Shown here: piece by piece, positions 46,598-57,422 of the stretch | Numbering within the stretch: position 1 is the stretch's first letter | Layout of the letters: every line of letters begins with the position of its first letter | DNA from: Macrostomum hystrix | Taxonomy: Eukaryota; Platyhelminthes; Macrostomidae | DNA: 64,000 nt | Assembly (NCBI GenBank): GCA_950097015.1 | Contig: CATNEN010000003.1 | Location: forward strand, 3,699,501-3,763,500 | Direction: 5' to 3' | Made by a program: the position numbers and the translations under genes | Notes under the pieces: generated by a model | The model's input: the letters and a program-made list of their open reading frames with translations, nothing else | Told to the model about the DNA's origin: nothing | The model's database searches: none

Positions 46598-49500
46598 ATG
46601 GAGTCAGATTATGAGAAGCGCCTATTTGGCTCGCCACGCAATTCGCCTATTAAAGCCCTGACTAGTCCATCTACTACGCCGTTGAAAGATGGCTATGGGG
46701 ATCGATTCGTTTCCATGCGCAGTCCGCGTACCGCAGTTGCCAGGCGCGGCATCATCTTTGGCTGGCAGGATGGAGGCTCTCCCGCCGCTGCCGCCAACGC
46801 CGCCTCCTCCGCCTCAGCCTCAGCCTCAGCCAACACTGCTACTACCGCTTCAGCTTCCGCTACCAATGGTAGCGGAATTTCAGTAAATTTGGAAACTTAT
46901 CGCGCCCTACTAGACCAGGAGCTTAGCAACTCTGCTAATACTAATGGCCTAGTTGGCGGCGTTAGCAACGGAGTCGGTAGCACAATGCCCAACCAGTGTC
47001 CTGGTCACAGTCGCGTGCTTATGGCCAGAGAGACCAGCAGTCTGTTCACTGTGAGTTGCGATGCATTGCTAACAGTCTGCTCCTCTGCTCTGAGTAAAAT
47101 CATTTTTAGTTTTTATTTTCATTTTTAGTACAATCATTGGGATAAATCTAATCTGCTAACTTGTTCCTCATGGGATAACTCTAATCTAGTAACCTGTTCC
47201 TCATGGAATAACTCTAATCTAGTAACTTGTTCCTCATGGGATAACTCTAATCTAGTAACTTGTTCCTCATGGGATAACTCTAATCTAGTAACCTGTTCCT
47301 CATGGGATAACTCTAATCTAGTAACCTGTTCCTCATGGATTAACTCTAATCTAGTAACCTGTTCCTCATGGGATACCTCTAATCTAGTAACCTGTTCCTC
47401 ATGGGATACCTCTAATCTAGTAACCTGTTCCTCATGGGATAACTCTAATCTAGTAACCTGTTCCTCATGGGATAACTCTAATCTAGTAAGCTGTTCCTCA
47501 TGGGATAACTCTAATCTAGTAACCTGTTCCTCATGGGATAACTGTAATCTAGTAACCTGTTCCTCATGGGATAACTCTAATCTAGTAACTTGTTCCTCAT
47601 GGGATAACTCTAATCTAGTAACCTGTTCCTCATGGGATAACTCTAATCTAGTAACTTGTTCCTCATGGGATAACTCTAATCTAGTAACCTGTTCCTCATG
47701 GGATAACTCTAATCTAGTAACTTGTTCCTCATGGGATAACTCTAATCTAGTAACCTGTTCCTCATGGAATAACTCTAATCTAGTAACCTGTTCCTCATGG
47801 GATAACTCTAATCTAGTAACCTGTTCCTCATGGGATAACTCTAATCTAGTAACCTGTTCCTCATGGATTAACTCTAATCTAGTAACTTGTTCCTCATGGG
47901 ATAACTCTAATCTAGTAACCTGTTCCTCATGGATTAACTCTAATCTAGTAACCTGTTCCTCATGGGATAACTCTAATCTAGTAACCTGTTCCTCATGGGA
48001 TAACTCTAATCTAGTAACCTGTTCCTCATGGGATAACTCTAATCTAGTAACCTGTTCCTCATGGGATAACTGTAATCTAGTAACCGGTTCCTCATGGGAT
48101 AACTCTAATCTAGTAACTTGTTCCTCATGGGATAACTCTAATCTAGTAACCTTTTCCTCATGGGATAACTCTAATCTAGTAACTTGTTCCTCATGGGATA
48201 ACTCTAATCTAGTAACTTGTTCCTCATGGGATAACTCTAATCTAGTAACTTGTTCCTCATGGGATAACTCTAATCTAGTAACCTGTTCCTCATGGGATAA
48301 CTCTAATCTAGTAACTTGTTCCTCATGGGATAACTCTAATCTAGTAACCTGTTCCTCATGGGATAACTCTAATCTAGTAACCTGTTCCTCATGGGATAAC
48401 TCTAATCTAGTAACCTGTTCCTCATGGGATAACTGTAACTGAGGTCTAATGCGTTCAATCCGTTTCTCAATATGATAATCATCACTGTACATTAAATTTC
48501 CAGTTTCGCTCCCACCGGCAAAGCCCTCACGAATTTAAATCGGCGCCCTACATGCTTTCGCCAATTAGCGATGAATCGCAAAGAATTCTCAGTTCGCCAA
48601 AGCGGGTGAGTGTTTCTTAGTTTTCGACTACTTACTGAGCTTAATTAATTATAACAAGTATTCAGTGTTTTTTTGCTATCTACGTTAATTGCAGCAAGTT
48701 CGCAAAATACCTAAGCTGCCCTACAAAGTACTGGACGCGCCAGACTTATTGGACGATTTTTATTTGAACCTGGTGGACTGGTCTTCGCGCAATACACTGT
48801 CTGTTGGTCTGGGCAATTGTGTCTACCTGTGGAATGCCTATACTAGTCAGGTGAGATTTCTAATATTTATTTTTTTATAATCTCAGAACTACTAAGACTA
48901 CTTTCATTGATTTACATTCAATTGGTTGTGTTTTAGATGTTTCTCGAGCGATATGTTTTGAAAAACTTATCTTTAAGCCATCAAGGTTTAGATATTTAGA
49001 TGTTTTAGATGTTTCTTGAACGATATGTTTCGAAAAACTTATCTTTAAGTCATCAACGTTTCTATTCATTATGTTTTACAATATTTGTCAGAAGCGCCAT
49101 CTTTAATAATGATAATGATTGCCGGAGGGCTGCGGGCAGTGGCACACCATTTGGTGACACTAGACCCGCAGCCAGCGAGGAGGCAATTCTGCCCATTTCG
49201 CTAACTCCTCAGTACACAGGCACACAGATACTAAACGCAGGCACACACCCACACAGGTGTGTACACCTGCCCTGACTTTCTTATCGTCAGGCAGTGTACA
49301 TTTCACGGTGCCTAGTCACCATATTTAGGTTTCCTTATTATGCCAATTTTATGTATCACCCACGATATGTATCGAAAAAAACATTTTAGGTGACTAGACT
49401 GTGTGATCTAAGCACCGAGCACGACAGTGTTTCTTCGGTGGCTTGGTCTGAAAAAGGCGACCTAGTTGCTGTCGGCACCCACCGCTGTCAGGTACAAATC

Positions 49501-52500
49501 TGGGACGTCACCACGACAGAGAAAGTGCGCGTCTTCGAAGACCACAACGGCCGAGTCGGCGCACTGGCCTGGAACGGCGACATTCTGGCCAGTGGCTCCC
49601 GCGACCGCACCATCCGGCTTTGGGACCATCGGCGCTCCGGCGGAGGCGGCTCCTCGGGTGGATTCTCTCGACCAGCGCCGACGCAACGGCTGACAGAGCA
49701 CCGCCAGGAGGTCTGCGGTCTCAAATGGAGTCCGGATCATCAGCATCTGGCTAGCGGCGGCAATGATAACAAGCTATTGGTCTGGTCTACTCATTCTACT
49801 CAGCCTTTGCTCACCTACGACGATCACGCTGCCGCCGTCAAGGCCATCGCCTGGTCGCCGCATCAGCACGGACTGCTGGCTTCTGGCGGTGGCACGGCTG
49901 ATCGCTGCATCCGCTTCTGGAATACCCTCACGTCCCAGCCACTGAACTGCATCGATACCGGATCACAGGTAGGACAGGAAACTCGCTGATTCTGATTGGA
50001 TAAGAATATGCTAATCTGACCTTGTGCGAGTGAAATTATGTAGCTTGCCAATATTTTCCTATGGTTGTGGCGTTATCCCATATAGTGAGCATGATTTTAT
50101 TTTCCAATATGAGTTGTTACTATCCCATCGATAGCTAATCTACTCGCATATCAGGTGTAATTATCCCATCGATAGCTAATCTACTCGCATACCAGGTGTA
50201 ATTATCCCATGGATAGCTAATCTACTCGCATACCAGGTGTAATTATCCCATGGATAGCTAATCTACTCGCATACCAGGTGTAATTATCCCATCGATAGCT
50301 AATCTACTCGCATATCAGGTGTAATTATCCCATCGATAGCTAATCTACTCGCATACCAGGTGTAATTATCCCATGGATTGCTAATCTACTGCCATACCAG
50401 GTGTAATTATCCCATGGATTGCTAATCTACTGCCATATCAGGTGTAATTATCCCATGGATTGCTAATCTACTGCCATATCAGGTGTAATTATCCCATGGA
50501 TTGCTAATCTACTGCCATATCAGGTGTAATTATCCCATGGATTGCTAATCTACTGCCATACCAGGTGTAATTATCCCATGGATTGCTAATCTACTGCCAT
50601 ATCAGGTGTAATTATCCCATGGATTGCTAATCTACTGCCATACCAGGTGTAATTATCCCATGGATTGCTAATCTACTGCCATACCAGGTGTAATTATCCC
50701 ATGGATTGCTAATCTACTGCCATACCAGGTGTAATTATCCCATGGATTGCTAATCTACTGCCATACCAGGTGTAATTATCCCATGGATTGCTAATCTACT
50801 GCCATATCAGGTGTAATTATCCCATGGATTGCTAATCTACTGCCATATCAGGTGTAATTATCCCATGGATTGCTAATCTACTACCATATCAGGTGTAATT
50901 ATCCCATGGATTGCTAATCTACTGCCATATCAGGTGTAATTATCCCATGGATTGCTAATCTACTCGCATACCAGGTGTAATTATCCCATGGATTGCTAAT
51001 CTACTCGCATACCAGGTGTAATTATCCCATGGATTGCTAATCTACTCGCATACCAGGTGTAATTATCCCATGGATAGCTAATCTACTCGCATACCAGGTG
51101 TAATTATCCCATGGATAGCTAATCTACTCGCATACCAGGTGTAATTATCCCATGGATTGCTAATCTACTGCCATACCAGGTGTAATTATCCCATGGATTG
51201 CTAATCTACTGCCATATCAGGTGTAATTATCCCATGGATTGCTAATCTACTGCCATACCAGGTGTAATTATCCCATGGATTGCTAATCTACTGCCATATC
51301 AGGTGTAATTATCCCATGGATTGCTAATCTACTGCCATATCAGGTGTAATTATCCCATGTATTGCTAATCTACTGCCATATCAGGTGTAATTATCCCATG
51401 GATTGCTAATCTACTGCCATACCAGGTGTAATTATCCCATGGATTGCTAATCTACTGCCATATCAGGTGTAATTATCCCATGGATTGCTAATCTACTGCC
51501 ATATCAGGTGTAATTATCCCATGGATTGCTAATCTACTCGCATACCAGGTGTAATTATCCCATGGATTGCTAATCTACTGCCATATCAGGTGTAATTATC
51601 CCATGGATTGCTAATCTACTCGCATACCAGGTGTAATTATCCCATGGATTGCTAATCTACTCGCATACCAGGTGTAATTATCCCATGGATTGCTAATCTA
51701 CTGCCATACCAGGTGTAATTATCCCATGGATTGCTAATCTACTGCCATACCAGGTGTAATTATCCCATGGATTGCTAATCTACTGCCATACCAGGTGTAA
51801 TTATCCCATGGATTGCTAATCTACTCGCATACCAGGTGTAATTATCCCATGGATTGCTAATCTACTGCCATATCAGGTGTAATTATCCCATGGATTGCTA
51901 ATCTACTGCCATATCAGGTGTAATTATCCCATGGATTGCTAATCTACTGCCATACCAGGTGTAATTATCCCATGGATTGCTAATCTACTCGCATACCAGG
52001 TGTAATTATCCCATGGATTGCTAATCTACTCGCATACCAGGTGTAATTATCCCATGGATTGCTAATCTACTCGCATATCAGGTGTAATTATCCCATGGAT
52101 TGCTAATCTACTGCCATACCAGGTGTAATTATCCCATGGATTGCTAATCTACTGCCATATCAGGTGTAATTATCCCATGGATTGCTAATCTACTGCCATA
52201 CCAGGTGTAATTATCCCATGGATTGCTAATCTACTGCCATACCAGGTGTAATTATCCCATGGATTGCTAATCTACTGCCATACCAGGTGTAATTATCCCA
52301 TGGATTGCTAATCTACTGCCATACCAGGTGTAATTATCCCATGGATTGCTAATCTACTCGCATACCAGGTGTAATTATCCCATGGATTGCTAATCTACTG
52401 GCATAACTGATATATTTCAACAATCATTCACAATATTCGCAGGTGTGCAACATTGCCTGGTCCAAGCACTCGAACGAGTTGGTTACCACTCACGGCTACT

Positions 52501-52721
52501 CGCAAAACCAGATCCTGTTATGGAAGTACCCGGCCCTGACCCAGATTGCCAAGCTCACTGGTCACAGCAGCCGGGTACTCTACCTGGCTGTTAGCCCCGA
52601 CGGCGAGTCCATAGTTACGGGGGCCGGCGATGAGACCCTCCGTTTCTGGCACGTGTTCAGCAAAGCCAAGCAGGGCAAAACTAGCCACTCTCAGTTGGGA
52701 CTATTCGCCGGCGTGCGATGA
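46598..52721 (+). CDS. FZR1: Fizzy-related / Cdh1, WD40 activator of the anaphase-promoting complex
   Basis: Substrate adaptor that activates the APC/C ubiquitin ligase from late mitosis through G1. Five coding exons: 46598-47050, 48504-48605, 48695-48850, 49390-49968 and 52443-52721, all in phase 0, giving 522 residues. The N-terminus starts MESDYEKRLFGSPRNSP and carries many SP/TP sites, as in Cdh1, where CDK phosphorylation blocks APC/C binding. The C-box is DRFVSMR (35-41), a variant of DRFIPxR. An Ala/Ser/Thr-rich insert follows. The WD40 propeller begins with KVLDAPDLLDDFYLNLVDWS and includes HRQEVCGLKWSPDHQHLASG and GGGTADRCIRFWNTL. The WD40 wording matches fizzy-related rather than Cdc20. 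The C-terminus is LFAGVR; the family usually ends in Ile-Arg. A cttacag acceptor before the ATG suggests an upstream non-coding exon. Introns 1 and 4 are filled by minisatellites; intron 3 has a SINE. Confidence 0.96.
47130..48433. repeat. Minisatellite, 33-bp unit, about 39 copies, filling FZR1 intron 1
   Basis: Units hold gggataactctaatctagt followed by aacctgttcctcat, with few variants (cttgttcc, ggatt, ggaat). The array begins about 80 bp after the donor and ends about 70 bp before the next acceptor. The unit is 11 codons and lacks stops on the minus strand, giving a 452-codon ORF of RLELSHEEQVT repeats. Confidence 0.97.
49093..49315 (-). mobile_element. Family A SINE, head-truncated, in FZR1 intron 3
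   Basis: Body from the ATT-like tail (aataatgataatgattgcc) through ggcacaccatttggtgacac, acccgcagccagcgaggagg and atcgtcaggcagtgtacatt, ending at cacggtgcc. The tRNA-like head is missing, consistent with a 5'-truncated insertion on the minus strand. Confidence 0.82.
50105..52415. repeat. Minisatellite, 41-bp unit, about 56 copies, filling FZR1 intron 4
   Basis: Units hold catggattgctaatcta, then ctgccataccagg and tgtaattatcc, with variants gatagc, cgcata and atatca. It takes up about 2.3 kb of a 2.47-kb intron, ending about 30 bp before the acceptor. Each unit contains CAGGTGTAAT, resembling a 5' splice site, and gctaatctac, resembling a branch point. Confidence 0.97.
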
Positions 52722-53504
52722 AGCTTTATAACTTGGGATCTACTTTGTCAGCTGGTTTGACGGGCATTTCAATGGGAGTGCAGATGATTACCATTTCTAT
52801 TGCTTATGTAGTAGCATCGGCGAGACAGTTTTTGTTAATTAGTCCAAGCAATAAACATGTACAATGTGTGTACATATTGCTGCATTATTTTCCTTCACTC
52901 ATTTAAACAATCTGTGTTGTATCTTTGAAAACTTTGTACAACTTTTCTCTTCTTTTTTTTAGCTGCTCGTAATCGAGCACCAATAAACGCACTGCAATTT
53001 GATTGTAAACATTATATTTCTATTTTTATGTGCGGTGTAAATGTGCTTATTTTAAACTTCGCACGATAAGCTGCGGCATCTTCAAGATAATTCTGATGAC
53101 ACTACTGTCCACCTAGCTAAAACGAAAGATAAGTAAATGATTTTGTACGTCAATTCGGCAACAACTTTTTTTAGTAGAGCGCAAATTTTCTTCAACCTTC
53201 TACTATTAGTAGGTACGCTGGTGCTAGTGTCGAGCGCGACTTTTTGCTATTTCAGTTCTGTCACTAAAATGATCCATGTGAAAGCAATGAAAGTGTAAAA
53301 CATTATAGTGCGAGAAGCCTAAATACTTATATTATACTGCGCTCAATTGAATAGCCTGCTACACAATCTTTGTTGGCTCTGCTCACACCAACAACTAGCA
53401 CACTACCATCAGTGTGTGTCAATTCTTGCTTTTGATGTAGTCGCATTTCGGTCTTTGGTTTTACTTTACTATTTATCTATTCTGGGCATAACTCAGTTTC
53501 CCCA
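52722..53504. other. FZR1 3' UTR and downstream spacer
   Basis: Begins with the 3' UTR of FZR1, which carries two AATAAA signals. Nothing else recognised before the 20-bp array. The ORFs at 52718-52906 and 53347-53544 show no coding character. Confidence 0.5.
52850..52987 (+). terminator. Two candidate FZR1 polyadenylation signals
   Basis: AATAAA at 52850-52855 and again at 52982-52987, 130 and 260 bp beyond the stop codon. Short T-rich and GT-containing stretches follow each. Which one is used cannot be told from sequence. Confidence 0.6.
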
Positions 53505-54897
53505 CATCAACTCCCAGTCTCTGACATCAACTCCCAGTCTCTGACATCAATCCCCAGTCTCTGACATCAATCCTTAGTCTCTGACATCAACCCCCAGTCT
53601 CTGACATCAATCCCCAGTCTCTGACATCAATCCCCAGTCTCTGACATCAACCCCCAGTCTCTGACATCAATCCCCAGTCTCTGACATCATTCCCCAGTCT
53701 CTGACATCAATCCTCAGTCTCTGACATCATTCCCCAGTCTCTGACATCAATCCTCAGTCTCTGACATCAATCCCCAGTCTCTGACATCAATCCCCAGTCT
53801 CTGACATCAATCCCCAGTCTCTGACATCAACCCCCAGTCTCTGACATCAATCCCCAGTCTCTGACATCAATCCCCAGTCTCTGACATCAATCCCCAGTCT
53901 CTGACATCAATCCTCAGTCTCTGACATCAATCCCCAGTCTCTGACATCAATCCCCAGTCTCTGACATCAATCCTCAGTCTCTGACATCAATCCCCAGTCT
54001 CTAACATCAATCCCCAGTCTCTGACATCAATCCCCAGTCTCTGACATCAATCCCCAGTCTCTGACATCAATCCTTAGTCTCTGACATCAATCCCCAGTCT
54101 CTGACATCTTTCTCCAGTCTCTGACATCAATCCCCAGTCTCTGACATCAATCCCCAGTCTCTGACATCAATCCCCAGTCTCTGACATCAATCCCCAGTCT
54201 CTGACATCAATCCCCAGTCTCTGACATCAATCCCCAGTCTCTGACATCAATCCCCAGTCTCTGACATCAATCCCCAGTCTCTGACATCAATCCTTAGTCT
54301 CTGACATCAACCCCCAGTCTCTGACATCAATCCCCAGTCTCTGACATCAATCCCCAGTCTCTGACATCTTTCTCCAGTCTCTGACATCAATCCCCAGTCT
54401 CTGACATCAATCCCCAGTCTCTGACATCAATCCCCAGTCTCTAACATCAATCCCCAGTCTCTGACATCAATCCCCAGTCTCTGACATCAATCCTTAGTCT
54501 CTGACATCAATCCCCAGTCTCTGACATCAATCCTTAGTCTCTGACATCAACCCCCAGTCTCTGACATCAATCCCCAGTCTCTGACATCAATCCCCAGTCT
54601 CTGACATCAATCCTTAGTCTCTGACATCAATCCCCAGTCTCTGACATCAATCCTTAGTCTCTGACATCAACCCCCAGTCTCTGACATCAATCCCCAGTCT
54701 CTGACATCAATCCCCAGTCTCTGACATCAATCCTTAGTCTCTGACATCAATCCCCAGTCTCTGACATCAATCCCCAGTCTCTGACATCAATCCTTAGTCT
54801 CTGACATCAATCCCCAGTCTCTGACATCAACCCTTAGTCTCTGACATCAATCCCCAGTCTCTGACATCAATCCCCAGTCTCTGACATCAATTCCCAG
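53505..54897. repeat. Minisatellite, exact 20-bp unit, about 69 copies
   Basis: Copies of ctgacatcaatccccagtct with variants atcctcag, atccttag, acccccag and tctttctccag. The period is strictly 20 bp over almost 1.4 kb with hardly any indels. It lies downstream of FZR1 and stops 36 bp before Helitron copy 2. Confidence 0.97.
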
Positions 54898-54933
54898 TCA
54901 GTAAATTGATTGGCTCTATAGCCTTTTAATATA

Positions 54934-57018
54934 TCTATATATATAAAAGTGAAAACTCTGTCTGTCTGTCTGTCTGTGTGTGTGTGTGTGTGTGCAACCT
55001 TTTGTCTTTATAGACGCCGAAACCGCTCAACCAAATCGCACCAAACTTTGCACATACCTAAAACCACCTACGCTGAGTGCAATAGGCTACTCAAATTCCT
55101 GAAAAATCATTTCCTTCCTGCTCAAAAGTGCAAAAAACTGCTCAAAAATCGTCAAAAAATCACTCAATTCGACATATCGTCGCCCCACTTTGTCAGATTT
55201 TCTCCAAATTTGATCCACTTACACTTTACATGTTTTCCAACAATGCTGTCAATTTTGAACATCTCTACTCAATCCAGAGCAAAGCTGCATCATCTCAAAG
55301 TGAGTCACTTTTTGTTTTCCGAGGACAGCCACCCCAACTCTCCTCCGCCACTCTGCGGGCCAAATTTTATTACAGCCACCCCCTCCCTTCCCCGGGCGCC
55401 GGAACCCCAGACTGTACATTGTATTTCAAGCCGTGAATGTACACAGCCCAAACCCCTAAACTGTCTACTGGCCCCCAAGCAGCACTGAGACTGTGCGGTG
55501 AGTGCGGTGGCGTCCCAGTGTCTGTCTTTTGTCTTTATAGACGCCGAAACCGCTCAACCAAATCGCACCAAACTTTGCACATACCTAAAACCACCTACGC
55601 TGAGTGCAATAGGCTACTCAAATTCCCGAAAAATCATTTCCTTCCTGCTCAAAAGTGCAAAAAACTGCTCAAAAATCGTCAAAAAAGCTCAAGGCAAAAG
55701 TTTACCCGAACCTGATGGTTCGATATGCTGACGTTGACTGGCTGTCAGAGAGGGCAATTCTGTGTCCTAGAAATGATGCCGCCAACGAAATTAACTACCA
55801 ACTGCTTCAGGAGTTGCCAGGTGCAGTTTTCACCTACAAGTCAATTGATACAACGTTGACTGATGACACCGCTGTGGAGTATCCTGTTGAGTTTCTGAAC
55901 TCTCTAGATCCTCCTGGAACTCCATCGCACAACTTGCAGCTGAAAGTTGGGGCACCAATTATGCTCCTCCGCAACCTGAATGCGCCAAGGCTGTGTAACG
56001 GCACCAGACTGATAGTCAGGCGGCTCTTCCCACACGTGATTGAGGCCACGATAATGACTGGATCTGGCAGAGGAGAGTCTGTGTTCGTTCCCCGGATTCC
56101 AATTATCCCCACGGACCTGCCATTTCAGTTCAAGCGACTGCAGTTCCCTGTGAGAGTGTGCTTTGCGATGACTATTAACAAGGCTCAGGGACAGTCGCTG
56201 AAGGTGGCTGGCATCAACCTGGAGACTCCTTGCTTCTCGCATGGGCAGCTTTATGTCGCCTGCTCCCGTGTTGGAACTCCAGCTGGCCTATTCATTTTCG
56301 CACCAAGGGGAAGAACGAAGAATGTGGTGTATCCCCAGGCCTTGAGGTGACTCGCAAGCAATTAATAGAAAAGTAGTCACGAATTGACCTTGACCTGTCT
56401 AACTCTGAACTCTGAAACAGTTTAATTTTGTTTCTTTGACATTGTTATTGTTATGCCATGGCTATTTTCCTTATGTATACGCGTGTACATGCATACTGTA
56501 TACAGAGGCAGATTTAGGGGGGGGGGGGCGGTGGGGGGCAGTCGCCCCCCTAAATTTTAATCATGGGAATAAGATGCCCCCACCAGGGGCGCCAGTCGCA
56601 GCACTGGCGCCCCTTTTCGGCCGCTGGTGCCCCTTTTTCAGCCGCTGGCTCCCGTTTTTCAGCCGCTTGCGCCCTTTCTTGGCTCCTGGCGCCCTTTTTC
56701 GGCCGCTGGCACCCCCTTTGTGATTCTCATGGCGCTCCCCTGACAGACCGCCCCAAAACAAAATTCCTGGATCTGCCACTGACTGTATAGAGGAGTGGCT
56801 AAGAGACATGTTTCTAAAGAAGTAATCAAGAGGGGGCTGTTTGGACAAACTTTTCACTTATTTTTTACTTAAAACGCCCTTAAACAAACTCTTCACTTTT
56901 CATTAATGCAGTAAATAAATAAATGGTGACCTTCACTATAAAGTTAATACAGAGACGTGAATTGCTTACTGCTTTGCTTTAAATTTCTGCCCCAAAAACA
57001 ACGGGCAAAAAAAGCTAG
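54934..57018 (+). mobile_element. Helitron-like element, copy 2, with intact reading frame for a helicase fragment
   Basis: Boundaries fit Helitrons: 5' TCTATATATATAAAAGTG preceded by A; 3' end with tgcccc/gggca hairpin arms, an A-run and CTAG, followed by T. No target duplication. The frame is open from 55655 to 56350 and gives the final domain of a PIF1-type helicase: [43 protein letters not shown] and [15 protein letters not shown]. No Rep nuclease or ATP-binding domain is present, so it is non-autonomous. A 160-bp 5' segment (gtctttatagacgccgaaac onward) is present twice, near 55004 and 55530. It also contains the nested hAT-like MITE. Confidence 0.88.
56503..56781. mobile_element. hAT-like MITE nested in Helitron copy 2
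   Basis: Ends CAGAGGCAGATTTAG and GGATCTGCCACTG between perfect 8-bp actgtata copies (56495-56502 and 56782-56789). The interior has G-runs, C-runs and repeated gccgctgg blocks. Same site as in copy 1. Confidence 0.9.
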
Positions 57019-57422
57019 TATATATATATATATAGCCTATAGCATTGAATCATTTTCCTTTCATTTTCAAACGAATTATAGGTACAGGGCCAATAAAGAG
57101 CTGTAAATATCTGTCAAGTGTAATGCAAACAGACAAAAAAAAGTTAAAGATCTACGAGTAATAAAAGCTTCGAAGAACATTCTCCATAATGCTTCCGAAT
57201 GCATTCAGACTAAATTGGACTCATTGTAGATTTTTTAGCAAATAAAGTAACGTATAAATAAATAACGTATGAGACAAAACCGAGACAGACAAGCAGCTTG
57301 ATGACATTGTTATGGAAACACAGAGACTTGTGTTTGAACAATCGATAATATAGCTGTGCCAAATTAATCATCCGGATTACCAAACATAGCTACTTGCAAT
57401 ATCTCTGAATTTTTATCTCCAC
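57019..57422. other. Spacer between Helitron copy 2 and the 23-bp array
   Basis: Starts with a short TA microsatellite; otherwise nothing recognised. Confidence 0.4.

Noticed and set aside
47134-48492. 452-codon minus ORF of RLELSHEEQVT repeats as a gene
   Set aside because: It is the antisense reading of a 33-bp minisatellite inside FZR1 intron 1, with no sign of a gene of its own.
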